DNA of 13,495 nt from the NCBI GenBank assembly GCA_964610885.1, contig CAZSWR010000090.1, positions 1 to 13,495 of the forward strand, in the 5' to 3' direction. This DNA comes from CAZSWR01 sp964610885. Its GTDB lineage: Bacteria; Bacteroidota; Ignavibacteria; Kapaibacteriales; UBA2268. Numbering within the stretch: position 1 is the stretch's first letter; every line of letters begins with the position of its first letter. Below are positions 1 through 7,185 of the stretch, piece by piece. The notes under the pieces are model-generated. The model saw nothing but the letters and a program-made list of their open reading frames with translations. It ran no database searches and had not been told where the DNA came from. Both the position numbers and the translations under genes were made by a program.

Positions 1-34
1 TCTTGAAAAAGTAGTTTTTATATGGAGTATATAA

Positions 35-379
35 ATGTACACTTTATTTTCAATACTGATAATTATTATAGCTATATTTTTGATTATAGCAGTACTTTTG
101 CAGCCCGGCAAGGGCGACATGGGCGCCACATTCGGCGGCGGACTTGGTTCGCAAATGGGCGCAATGTTCGGAATGCAAAAGACTGTCAGCCTCTTGGCAA
201 AAATCACGAGATACCTTGCAATTGCTATTCTTTTGCTGACTTTGCTTGTTAACAAATTTTTCCTGACGCCGACAGTGGACGCAGAGAAGCCTGTTACACA
301 AGGCGCATCGACACAAACAGAATCGCCAGTGGCTCCTCCTCCGGTCTCATCGCCGGCAGACGCTCAGCCCCAGCAATAA
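35..379 (+). CDS. secG: SecG, protein-export membrane subunit
   Basis: SecG is the small accessory subunit of the SecYEG translocon in the inner membrane and helps preproteins cross. The 114-residue product has a first hydrophobic helix (about residues 4-21), then the conserved cytoplasmic loop 'VLLQPGKGDMGATFGGG' and 'GSQMGAMFG', then a second helix (about 57-75). A low-complexity Pro/Ser/Ala/Gln tail of about 35 residues follows, as in many SecG proteins. The start at ATG 35 is chosen because GGAG lies at 24-27, seven bases upstream. The overlapping ORF from ATG 22 is in another frame and lacks family features. An intrinsic terminator follows directly, so this is the end of a transcription unit whose earlier part lies outside the window. 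Motif match is strong and the gene is intact. Confidence 0.93.
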   Translation: MYTLFSILIIIIAIFLIIAVLLQPGKGDMGATFGGGLGSQMGAMFGMQKTVSLLAKITRYLAIAILLLTLLVNKFFLTPTVDAEKPVTQGASTQTESPVAPPPVSSPADAQPQQ

Positions 380-403
380 TTCTCTGAAGAAATCAATATT
401 TTC

Positions 404-440
404 AAAGCCATACGATTATCGTGTCGTATGGCTTTTATTA
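404..440 (+). terminator. Rho-independent terminator of secG
   Basis: A perfect 10-bp stem, AAGCCATACG (405-414) with CGTATGGCTT (425-434), encloses a 10-nt loop and runs into a T-rich stretch. It begins about 25 bases after the secG stop codon and separates secG from the accessory region. Confidence 0.88.
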
Positions 441-453
441 TTTATTTGCGCCT

Positions 454-615
454 CATTCGCAGGCCGATGACTAATGCCACAGATCTTTCGGAAGGTTTTC
501 CTTTTGGCAAGCAGTTTCCCTCAAAGTCATCGGATGAATCCGGCTGAAGACTTGGAAAAAAGGCACACTGCTACATTCATCCGATGACTCCGAGCGTCCG
601 AACTTTCCAAAGGTT
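454..615 (+). repeat. Interspersed inverted-repeat element, first locus
   Basis: A degenerate right half (454-520: altered right arm, TAATGCCACAG, a TTTCGGAAGGTTTTCC hairpin segment) is followed by a complete core unit. Left arm GTCATCGGATGAAT is at 526-539, a 35-bp A-rich loop follows, and right arm ATTCATCCGATGAC is at 575-588. A variant of the small hairpin, AACTTTCCAAAGGTT, is at 601-615. It is the same element and orientation as the copies at 4043, 5258 and 6232. It lies between the secG terminator and the next gene. No protein is likely to be encoded. Confidence 0.9.
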
Positions 616-897
616 ATGAGCGCGCCTTTGAACATTATCCTGCCGTGAAATATTTCTCAAATTTATTAGACGCTTTTAATTATATTGCAATTCGAGACTT
701 AGTCGTTCGCGGACAATTAATGTGCAAACTATATAGAATTCCCGAGTATTCACTTCCAAACAGATTGAAATAAAGGCCCATTTTGCATAATTACGCTATG
801 CACGCCCTAAAGGCAAGACTTAGTGAAACTATGACGGAATTCTTTTGCTGCGAGAGCACTTACTTGCGTTTTACCCAAAAGAAATATGAGGAACTAA
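616..897. other. Gene-free stretch upstream of the FISUMP lipoprotein gene
   Basis: No convincing gene is seen in these 282 bases. A short dyad TGCATA (784-789) / TATGCA (797-802) with a 7-nt loop could be a protein-binding site, and a TATATTGC sequence at 681-688 loosely resembles a Bacteroidota -7 element. Both are weak. GAGGAA at 888-893 is the likely ribosome-binding site of the gene starting at 898. A short ORF that overlaps this stretch and the next gene in another frame is treated as spurious. Confidence 0.4.
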
Positions 898-1944
898 ATG
901 AAATCGACATTTTTCAAAATCGGAATCCTGATGAATGCCATTGCCGCTCTGTTCATCGCAGGGTGCAGCAGCGACAGCAACACGTCCCCACAGAACGCAA
1001 ATTCAATTACTATCACGGCAATCGATAAAATTGCATGGGAGGGAAGCAGCGATTCAGCTGTTTTCGAGGTAAAACTCGGCTCGGCCAATACAACAGGATC
1101 TACCATCAAGGTGTTTTTACAATTGGGTGGCAGCGCCGATTCAGCGAAGGATTTCATCTCTTCGCTCAATGATTTAACTGTCGAGATCCCCAACGGCCAG
1201 CAGAGCGCAAAATTCTCGGTTTGGGCCACGGACGACGACACCTTGGAGGAAACCGAGACAGTCCATTTCAAGATAAGTGGCTGTAGCAATTCGTCCTTCA
1301 GCGCGTCGGGCGGCGGGAGCGATTCGGCTTTGATTATGGACGGAGACGGGCCGGTTGCTGTCGACAACGAAGGCTACACATACAAAAGCGTAAAAATCGG
1401 CGATCAGACATGGCTGGTGGAAAACCTTCGGACGATTAAATTCCGGAATGGCGATGAAATCATTCGCCCGGGCAAAGAATACTGGGTCACCTATTATCAA
1501 GACGAGCACGTGGCGCCTTGCAATTGGGATACCACGAAAATCACTACCTACGGCTGTTTGTACAATTGGGCTGCAATTACCTGTAGCAATCCCATCGCAC
1601 CGTCTGGATGGCACATCCCAACTTACAACGAATGGATGACTTTGATAAATCGCTTCAAGGGGAAGAATTACGCTGCCGGAGCCTTGAAGGAACCGGGGAC
1701 GAGCCATTGGAACGACCCCAACTACTTGCGCGGAATGGAGTCCTCCGGGTTCAACGCACTTGCAGCAGGCTGCATTGGCCACTATGGCGATGCAGAAGGC
1801 TTCGGCACGGAATGCTATTTCTGGCTGCAAGCCACTTCTCTGAATGACTTGTTTGTTATAAAAATGGTTTACTTCCAGGCCTCCATTGAATACTGTAGTT
1901 TATTGGGCAGGGAAGGTTTTTCCATAAGGTGCATTAAGGATTAG
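898..1944 (+). CDS. Lipoprotein with Calx-beta and FISUMP domains
   Basis: A 348-residue exported lipoprotein of unknown exact role. The N-terminus has a hydrophobic signal ending in the lipobox 'FIAGC' (Cys23) followed by a Ser-rich linker. Residues of about 35-140 resemble a Calx-beta domain: 'SITITAID', 'AKDFISSLNDLTVEIPNGQQSA' in two parts around the strand, and 'DDDTLEETETVHFKI', the acidic calcium-binding edge. From about 155 to the end is a FISUMP (Fibrobacter succinogenes major paralogous) domain: 'YKSVKIGDQTWLVENLRT', 'GCLYNWAA', 'APSGWHIPTYNEWMTL' and the closing 'SIRCIKD'. Such domains are common in secreted proteins of Fibrobacter and Bacteroidota and have a C-type-lectin-like or sulfatase-modifying-like fold. 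ATG 898 is chosen for its GAGGAA site at 888-893. Function is probably at the cell surface, perhaps adhesion or matrix binding; that is inference. Confidence 0.85.
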   Translation: MKSTFFKIGILMNAIAALFIAGCSSDSNTSPQNANSITITAIDKIAWEGSSDSAVFEVKLGSANTTGSTIKVFLQLGGSADSAKDFISSLNDLTVEIPNGQQSAKFSVWATDDDTLEETETVHFKISGCSNSSFSASGGGSDSALIMDGDGPVAVDNEGYTYKSVKIGDQTWLVENLRTIKFRNGDEIIRPGKEYWVTYYQDEHVAPCNWDTTKITTYGCLYNWAAITCSNPIAPSGWHIPTYNEWMTLINRFKGKNYAAGALKEPGTSHWNDPNYLRGMESSGFNALAAGCIGHYGDAEGFGTECYFWLQATSLNDLFVIKMVYFQASIEYCSLLGREGFSIRCIKD

Positions 1945-2066
1945 CTTGCCGTGGCCATTTAATTGCAAGCGCAGCGAATTGGTAAATCTTGAGAAAATTT
2001 GCTTGTTCTCTTATTGATTTACAAAACCAAGTGATGAATACTCATTTAAATTTGCTTTGTAACTAT

Positions 2067-2645
2067 ATGAAAAAATATCTGTTCTTAGTTTTCCTGATTA
2101 ATTTCTTTTATTTGTCGTCATGCAAGGAAACCCCTCTCGATGTTCAAATTGTCGATATTCCTGAAGATCCGGTTTTGCCGCTCGAAGTCGGCAACTTATG
2201 GGTTTATTGGAATAGCCAGCTGAATTCTTATGATACGATGGAAGTGATTTCGTCGGCGGCCAATAACGGGATAGCCGAGTACACTGTGAAGATGCCGACA
2301 AAAGATACTGTAATCGTCGTGCGAGACTCGATGGGATGTTACTATAGCAACGGAAATTTAGTTTATATTGACTTATTCCCGCTCGGCGATACTATTTACG
2401 TTGACGACAGGGGATACAAATTGTTAATCCAATCCTCGGAAAAAGTTATTGATGTGCCGGCAGGAAGTTTCGAAACGATAGTTTTCGAAGAAATTCGGAA
2501 CGATTCAAAAAAGTTGTCATATATGGCCCCCAATGTAGGACTCATAAAGTGTTCGTACTATCAGAAGGAAGAATCGAACAGCGAATTTAAGCTTAAGGAG
2601 GAATTTGTTTTGTTCAATTACCAATTAAAACACTCTGAGAATTGA
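2067..2645 (+). CDS. Small lipoprotein of unknown function
   Basis: A 192-residue product starting MKKYLFLVFLINFFYLSSC, a lipoprotein signal with lipobox 'LSSC' and mature N-terminal Cys19. The frame is open further up to a TTG at 1989, but the signal peptide sets the start at ATG 2067. There is no clear Shine-Dalgarno sequence, which is common in Bacteroidota. The mature part is polar and beta-rich, with 'PLEVGNLWVYWNSQLNSYD' near the start and 'DVPAGSFETIVFEEI' and 'YMAPNVGLIKCSY' later. This 'VGN.W.Y' ... 'VPAGSFET' ... 'APNVGLIK' pattern recurs in many lipoproteins of Bacteroidota and relatives, but I do not know a function. It lies 122 bases after the FISUMP gene on the same strand and could be co-transcribed with it. 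Confidence 0.8.
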   Translation: MKKYLFLVFLINFFYLSSCKETPLDVQIVDIPEDPVLPLEVGNLWVYWNSQLNSYDTMEVISSAANNGIAEYTVKMPTKDTVIVVRDSMGCYYSNGNLVYIDLFPLGDTIYVDDRGYKLLIQSSEKVIDVPAGSFETIVFEEIRNDSKKLSYMAPNVGLIKCSYYQKEESNSEFKLKEEFVLFNYQLKHSEN

Positions 2646-2729
2646 CGGCAGGCAATCTCTTTTTTGTTAGAGGAACAATCAGCAGTTATCAAACTTAAAT
2701 GCGCAAGCAAAGCCAAATTCGCTGCGGCA

Positions 2730-2767
2730 ATCCGGCTCATCTTTTTTTGATGTCGGATTTTTTTATT
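2730..2767 (+). terminator. Probable intrinsic terminator after the small lipoprotein gene
   Basis: ATCCG...CATC pairs with GATG.CGGAT around a run of T, with a small asymmetric bulge, and is followed by seven T then ATT. It sits about 85 bases after the stop at 2645 and just before the promoter region of the next gene. Confidence 0.6.
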
Positions 2768-2781
2768 AAATATTTATCATC

Positions 2782-2789
2782 TATCTTTG
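2782..2789 (+). promoter_or_regulatory. Candidate Bacteroidota-type -7 promoter element
   Basis: TATCTTTG matches the TAnnTTTG -7 consensus known for Bacteroidota. It lies 42 bases before the start codon at 2832 and after the terminator, a sensible place for a promoter. No good TTTG -33 element is seen at the usual 19-21 base spacing, so the call is tentative. Confidence 0.4.
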
Positions 2790-2831
2790 TGCAATTGAAA
2801 TAGTTACAAAATCACAACAATAGGAAATGCT

Positions 2832-4019
2832 ATGAAAAGAGCAATTTTTCTACTCGTACTCTGTATCTTATCGGCGACTTCTGCTTTTTCTCAGTCCGTG
2901 GGAATCAATTCGGACGGCACCGCGCCGGACGGCTCGGCAATGCTCGACGTGAAGTCCACAACGAAAGGCTTGTTGCCGCCCAGGATGAGCCTTGCGGAAA
3001 GGAACTTAATCGCATCGCCGGCAACGGGCTTGGTCATCTATCAGACAGATAATACTCCAGGGCTGTACATCAATAACGGCACACCGGCCGTGCCGAATTG
3101 GCAGAAGCTGGTGGCTTTCGATGAAAAGGGAATGTCGAAATCAGCATCTCAATATGTTTATGTGCAACTTGCCGATGGGAATACAGACATTCAAAACGGA
3201 ACTGCTTTGCTTGCTGCCTATGTAAGTGCAAAAACAAAAAGTCCTTCGGCGACCAATCGAGTGGTTGTTGTCATCCCGCCCGGTAGGTACAACTTGCAAT
3301 CGACGCCGCTATTATTGGATACTCCTTATCTTGACATTGTCGGGATGACAAGCGACAGCTCCGCGCAATTCATTTATGGCCTACCCGCGGCCTTGGGTCA
3401 TGGAGTGATTGAGCAAACGGCAGACAACGTGAAAATCCAAAATCTTTCGGTCTATTGCTCCTGGGAAGGAGAAGTTCATTATAACGGTTCAGCAGTATGT
3501 GCATATTTTCCGGAATCAGACCTTCGCGGAACGGAAATATATAATTGTTCATTCGCGGCAAACGATGAGCAAAGCTATGGAATGAGATTATCAATCACCT
3601 ATTCCGGAAAATATACAAATTGCAAAAGTGGTTTCTTTTCTTTTGGCAGCTATTACGGTACTGCAAGCGGTACGTTTACTAATTGTTTAGGTAGTGATTA
3701 TGCTTTTGGCGGTTATTACAGCACTTTGAGCGGCACTTTTTCAAACTGTACAGCTGGATATCTTTCCTTTGGTGGCTATTACGGTACTGCAAGCGGTACG
3801 TTTACCAATTGCAGTGGTGCTTATAGCGCATTTGGCGGCTTTTACGGTACTGCAAGTGGTACGTTTATCAATTGTACAGGTGCCAATAACTCTTTTGGCG
3901 GCAATGCCGGGGATTGCTCTACGGGAAAATTCTACTACTGCCGAGGTGGCTCCGGTGCGTGGGGAACAAACACTCCGGCAGTCCACTTGAATTGTATTAG
4001 AAACGATGTTGCTTTCTGA
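2832..4019 (+). CDS. Secreted beta-helix protein with tandem 21-residue repeats
   Basis: A 395-residue secreted protein of unknown function. Residues 1-20 are a signal peptide cut near 'AFSQ'. Next comes the module 'SVGINSDGTAP' ... 'AMLDVKSTTKGLLPPRM' ... 'AERN' ... 'GLVIYQTDN', shared with the product of the gene at 4432 and common at the N-terminus of exported proteins in this group. Residues of about 105-260 look like a pectate-lyase-type parallel beta-helix ('VVVVIPPGRYNLQSTPLLLD', 'VKIQNLSVYCSW', 'TEIYNCSF'). From about residue 270, five 21-residue repeats follow the pattern FGGYYGTASGTFTNC, each with a conserved Asn-Cys that would form a helix-turn ladder. Catalytic residues are not evident. 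No T9SS tail is seen. The start codon is supported by the signal peptide and an AGGAAA at 2822-2827. Possibly an adhesin or polysaccharide-binding surface protein. Confidence 0.8.
   Translation: MKRAIFLLVLCILSATSAFSQSVGINSDGTAPDGSAMLDVKSTTKGLLPPRMSLAERNLIASPATGLVIYQTDNTPGLYINNGTPAVPNWQKLVAFDEKGMSKSASQYVYVQLADGNTDIQNGTALLAAYVSAKTKSPSATNRVVVVIPPGRYNLQSTPLLLDTPYLDIVGMTSDSSAQFIYGLPAALGHGVIEQTADNVKIQNLSVYCSWEGEVHYNGSAVCAYFPESDLRGTEIYNCSFAANDEQSYGMRLSITYSGKYTNCKSGFFSFGSYYGTASGTFTNCLGSDYAFGGYYSTLSGTFSNCTAGYLSFGGYYGTASGTFTNCSGAYSAFGGFYGTASGTFINCTGANNSFGGNAGDCSTGKFYYCRGGSGAWGTNTPAVHLNCIRNDVAF
3641..3955 (+). repeat. In-frame 63-bp tandem repeats within the beta-helix gene
   Basis: The TTTTGGC-like repeat start occurs at 3641, 3704, 3767, 3830 and 3893, exactly 63 bases (21 codons) apart. 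The segment ACGGTACTGCAAG.GGTACG is nearly identical in three of the units, which suggests recent duplication or gene conversion. The last unit is diverged. Copy number could change without shifting the frame. Confidence 0.92.
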
Positions 4020-4042
4020 CAGAACTTCCGACACTTTCTCAA

Positions 4043-4336
4043 GTCATCGGATGAATCAAGCAGAAGCCTCAGAAAAAGAGGATACTACTTTGTTCATCCG
4101 ATGACTAATGCCACAGAACTTTCGGAATGTTTTCCATTTTCGCAGGCATCTTCCCTCAAAGTCATCGGATGAATCAAGCTAAAGCGCAAGAAAAAAGGCA
4201 CACCACTACATTCATCCGATGACTAATACCACAGAACTTTCCGAAAGATTTCTCTTTTGCGGAAAGTTTTCTCTTCCACCCACCCCGATGAGTCAGGATG
4301 AAGGCCGAGAAAAACGCTGTACTGATTATTCCGGCA
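4043..4336 (+). repeat. Interspersed inverted-repeat element, two units plus a degenerate third
   Basis: Unit 1 has arms at 4043-4056 and 4092-4105 (one mismatch). Unit 2 has arms at 4161-4174 and 4210-4223 (perfect), 118 bases later. In phase after that, a decayed third unit at about 4285-4336 keeps the centre (CAGGATGAAGGCC.AGAAAAA) but has lost good arms. Between units 2 and 3, AACTTTCC (4235-4242) can pair with GGAAAGTT (4261-4268), giving a terminator-like hairpin. The run begins only about 23 bases after the stop codon at 4019. Confidence 0.9.
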
Positions 4337-4431
4337 GCACTTGCCACCGACCATAAGAACACTTGATTTATCCAGTTTTTTCGTATTTTGCAACAAGTTA
4401 TTTCGACAACCCCAAAAACAAAAGGGCCTCA

Positions 4432-5196
4432 ATGAAAAAACATCTATTAGTTTTAATCGCAGTTTTATTAGCGCTTTCGGCAAACGCCCTCGCCCAATCC
4501 GTCGGAATCAACGAAGACGGCTCCGCTCCTTCGGCAAAAGCCATGCTGGACGTGAAGTCCACCACAAAAGGATTCCTGCCGCCTCGCATGACCCAAGCGG
4601 AACGCAACGCCATCGAAAATCCTGACGAAGGGCTAATCGTGTACAACACCACAACGAAGAGGCCAAATTTCTTCAATGGTACAATCTGGATGAACTACGA
4701 CGGCACACACGCCATGGCGATTGGCGATGCATGCCAAGGCGGGGTTATTGTGTATTTCTTCCAAGAGGGCGATTCGAGGTACGTATCGGGCGAAGCTCAC
4801 GGGATTATTTGCTCGACTGTCCGGTTCGGCGCGTACGAATGGGGTTGCCAGGGGACTAATATTCCAGCATCGGGCCAGACCTTGGTTGGCTATGCCGACA
4901 TGATGAGCACAGCAATTCTGGCTCCTTGCACGGATCCGGACATCGCAGCGGCAGTTTGCGATACGCTGTCGTACAACGGATTTACCGATTGGTATTTGCC
5001 GACTCGCGACGAGCTTCTGCAAATCATTGCCCAAAAGAACTACATACCAGACTTCACCGCCGGGGTTTTCTATACCTGCAATCAAAACAATGCCACAACA
5101 GCTTTCGCCTACATTTACAATCCCGGCACGGCTGAACACATGAGTACTGTACCCAAGTCCAATGCCTACCATTTCTATCCGATAAGATATTTCTAA
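4432..5196 (+). CDS. Secreted protein with DUF1566 (Lcl-type) C-terminal domain
   Basis: A 254-residue exported protein. The signal peptide MKKHLLVLIAVLLALSANA is followed by 'LAQSVGINEDGSAP', then 'AMLDVKSTTKGFLPPRM', 'AERNAIENPDEGLIVYNT' and 'FFNGTIWMNY', the same N-terminal module as in the protein starting at 2832. From about residue 100 it carries a DUF1566/Lcl-like domain: 'GDACQGGVIVYFF', 'GYADMMSTAI', 'AAAVCDTLSYNGFTDWYLPTRDEL'. That fold is related to C-type lectin-like and FGE-like domains and usually sits on surface proteins. The end, 'NAYHFYPIRYF', is short compared with the usual 'vRpVR' closing strand. The frame is open upstream to 4363, but the signal peptide and AAAGGG at 4421-4426 set the start at ATG 4432. 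A possible surface adhesin; no enzyme activity can be claimed. Confidence 0.82.
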   Translation: MKKHLLVLIAVLLALSANALAQSVGINEDGSAPSAKAMLDVKSTTKGFLPPRMTQAERNAIENPDEGLIVYNTTTKRPNFFNGTIWMNYDGTHAMAIGDACQGGVIVYFFQEGDSRYVSGEAHGIICSTVRFGAYEWGCQGTNIPASGQTLVGYADMMSTAILAPCTDPDIAAAVCDTLSYNGFTDWYLPTRDELLQIIAQKNYIPDFTAGVFYTCNQNNATTAFAYIYNPGTAEHMSTVPKSNAYHFYPIRYF

Positions 5197-5199
5197 GGC

Positions 5200-5231
5200 C
5201 GGAGCTATTCTTGTGCTTAGCACTGGCTCCG
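5200..5231 (+). terminator. Stem-loop just after the DUF1566-like gene
   Basis: CGGAGC (5200-5205) pairs with GCTCCG (5226-5231), and inside it GTGC pairs with GCAC around a 3-nt loop. It begins four bases after the stop codon. There is no T run, so it may be an mRNA 3'-end stabiliser or a Rho-type end rather than a classical intrinsic terminator. Confidence 0.45.
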
Positions 5232-5257
5232 AACCTTCCGACTCTTCTTCCCTCAAA

Positions 5258-5345
5258 GTCATCGGATGAATCAAGCAGAAGCCCCAGAAAAAAAAGCACA
5301 TTACTTCATTCATCCGATGACTCATGCCACAGATCTTTCTGAAGA
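5258..5345 (+). repeat. Interspersed inverted-repeat element, single unit
   Basis: Perfect arms GTCATCGGATGAAT (5258-5271) and ATTCATCCGATGAC (5308-5321) flank an A-rich centre. The following CTCATGCCACAGATCTTTCTGAAG matches the start of the usual tail and then diverges at 5345, where unrelated sequence leading into the next gene begins. The hairpin part is truncated. Confidence 0.9.
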
Positions 5346-5380
5346 TAAAAATTGATTTGCAACACGGTTTGGAAGCACAC

Positions 5381-6214
5381 TTGAGAATATTTTCAGTCAT
5401 AATATTAGTTCTCGCAGCAACACTTTCGTTAAATGCATCGGTTCCTTTGCTGGTGCGCTACGATTACAGTCCGCCCATTACTGGCGAATACCACTTCCAA
5501 CGTTTCACAATTGGATATGAGAACAATTCTTATTCTGACCTATTCAAATTAGGAGCCGCCCTGAAGCTGTACCCCGCGGGCAAGCCGAAATTCTCTCCAA
5601 TTTACACGCTGCTGGATGCGGAAAACTATATCGTTTCGAAAAGCCATGAGGATGAAGCCAGAATTGAGGTTTTCCCGAATATTGAGACAAGCGAAACTAA
5701 ATATTTTCACTACTTTGACTTCGCCGTTATCGACAACAGGCCATCAATTGTATCGAATTTCGATATCGACTGGGTTCGTGGCCTCTATGGATACTCATTT
5801 CTATGGCACAATGCTGAAAATACGTGCAAAGTGCATGGCACTCCGTATTTTGGCGTTGCATATAAATCATTGCAGGTAGATGCTGGCTCGTTCGATGAGT
5901 TAGCCGTCGTGGCGAACAAAGAGTATTCTGGATTTGCAATTACAGCAGGCGTAAAAGGTACTTTCGCGCCTCGCACTTCGATCGAGATAAATCCTAATCT
6001 CCATGTGATTTACCACTTTGCCGGAATGCGAATCCTCAAGGCAAGCGCAGAAACGGAATGCAAGATTATGCTCTGCGGAAATGAACTATTCCAAAGGCAC
6101 TCGCTGATAATACGCTGCGGATTGAACCGATTGCAGCTCTATAATGGCGGGCGTCCAACCGCCACGCTTAATTACGCGAACATATCGATTGGTTTGCTTT
6201 TTCGCTTTTTTTGA
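5381..6214 (+). CDS. Probable outer-membrane beta-barrel protein
   Basis: The product is 277 residues if read from TTG 5381. The frame is open from an ATG at 5324, but that ATG lies within the repeat element and would put about 19 polar residues before the hydrophobic segment. TTG 5381 is preceded by GGAAG at 5371-5375 and gives a clean signal peptide, (M)RIFSVIILVLAATLSLNA. The mature part is rich in alternating hydrophobic strands ('YHFQRFTIGYENN', 'LFKLGAALKLY', 'SGFAITAGVKGTF', 'SLIIRCGLNRLQLY') and ends 'ISIGLLFRFF'. A terminal aromatic strand of this kind is the usual recognition signal for insertion by the BAM complex. I do not recognise a named family. Location in the outer membrane is inferred from these strand patterns only. 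Confidence 0.72.
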   Translation: MRIFSVIILVLAATLSLNASVPLLVRYDYSPPITGEYHFQRFTIGYENNSYSDLFKLGAALKLYPAGKPKFSPIYTLLDAENYIVSKSHEDEARIEVFPNIETSETKYFHYFDFAVIDNRPSIVSNFDIDWVRGLYGYSFLWHNAENTCKVHGTPYFGVAYKSLQVDAGSFDELAVVANKEYSGFAITAGVKGTFAPRTSIEINPNLHVIYHFAGMRILKASAETECKIMLCGNELFQRHSLIIRCGLNRLQLYNGGRPTATLNYANISIGLLFRFF

Positions 6215-6231
6215 TTCCCCACATCCCCAAA

Positions 6232-7039
6232 GTCATCGGATGAATCAGGCAGAAGACCTAGAAAAAAGGCGTACTACTTCATTCATCCGATGACTAATGC
6301 CACAGAACCCTCGGAAGGTTTTTCCTTTACGCAAGCAACTTCCCCAAAGTCATCGGATGAATCAGGCAGAAGACCTAGAAAAAAGGCGTACTACTTCATT
6401 CATCCGATGACTAATGCCACAGAACCTTCGGAAGGTTTTCCTTTCCGCGGGCAACTTTCCGAAAGTCATCGGATGAATCCGGCTGAAGGCCCAAGAAAAA
6501 AGCATACTATTTCATTCATCCGATGACTAATGCCACAGAACCTTCGGAAGGTTTTCCTTTCCGCAGATAGCTTCCCCAAAGTCATCGGATGAATCCGGCT
6601 GAAGACCCGGAACAAATGCACACTACTACATTCATCCGATGACTAATGCCACAGAAACTTCGGAAGGTTTTCCTTTTCGCGGGCAACTTTCCCAAAGTCA
6701 TCGGATGAATCCGGCTGAAGACCCGGAACAAATGCACACTATTTCATTCATCCGATGACTAATGCCACAGAACCTTCGAAAGGTTTTCCTTTCCGCAGAT
6801 AGCTTCCCCAAAGTCATCGGATGAATCCGGCAGAAGGCTCAGAACAAATGCACACTACTACATTCATCCGATGACTAATGCCACAGAACCTTCGGAAGGT
6901 TTTTCTTTTTACGAGCAACTTTCCGAAAGTCATCGGATGAATCCGGCTGAAGGCCCAGAACAAAAGCACACTACTACATTCATCCGATGACTAATGCCAC
7001 AGAACCTTCGGAAGGTTTCATGCATCATTCCGATGACCA
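6232..7039 (+). repeat. Seven-unit tandem array of the inverted-repeat element
   Basis: Left arms GTCATCGGATGAAT start at 6232, 6349, 6465, 6581, 6697, 6813 and 6929: one step of 117 bases, then 116 each time. Each has a perfect right arm ATTCATCCGATGAC ending 63 bases after the left-arm start (6294, 6411, 6527, 6643, 6759, 6875, 6991). Each right arm is followed by TAATGCCACAG and a small hairpin, AACCTTcggAAGGTT or a near variant (6306, 6423, 6539, 6655, 6771, 6887, 7003). Units 3, 5 and 7 begin after a further mini-hairpin, ACTTT-cc(g/c)-AAAGT. A decayed right arm at about 7025-7039 closes the array. This explains nearly all of the 971-base gap between the flanking genes; 7040-7185 has no other recognisable feature apart from the next gene's ribosome-binding site. 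Confidence 0.97.
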
Positions 7040-7185
7040 ACAATTCCAGACCCTTAGAAGATTATTGTCGAACTTTTTTATTTGCTTTGGAAGGAAATAA
7101 ATATTAAATTAATATATAGTTTACAAGCGCAAGTAAATACACTTATTGATAAATCTTGTCCCGAAGTTGTATTGAGGAGAGTTTG

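Noticed and set aside
1944..1970. GCTTGC/GCAAGC hairpin after the FISUMP gene as a terminator
   Set aside because: The stem is only 6 bp with a 15-nt loop and no T run follows.
1965..1993. Possible shared motif with 7123-7161 (CAAGCGCA ... TAAATCTTG)
   Set aside because: Only two short words match, at different spacing; this is within chance for AT-rich leader sequence.
6290..6526. Small protein encoded within the repeat array
   Set aside because: The frame stays open across two units only because the first step is 117 bases; the 116-base step of the other units breaks the frame, and the DNA is conserved as paired structure rather than as codons.
6232..7039. CRISPR array
   Set aside because: The 116-base units are conserved along their whole length with no unique spacers, and there are no cas genes nearby.
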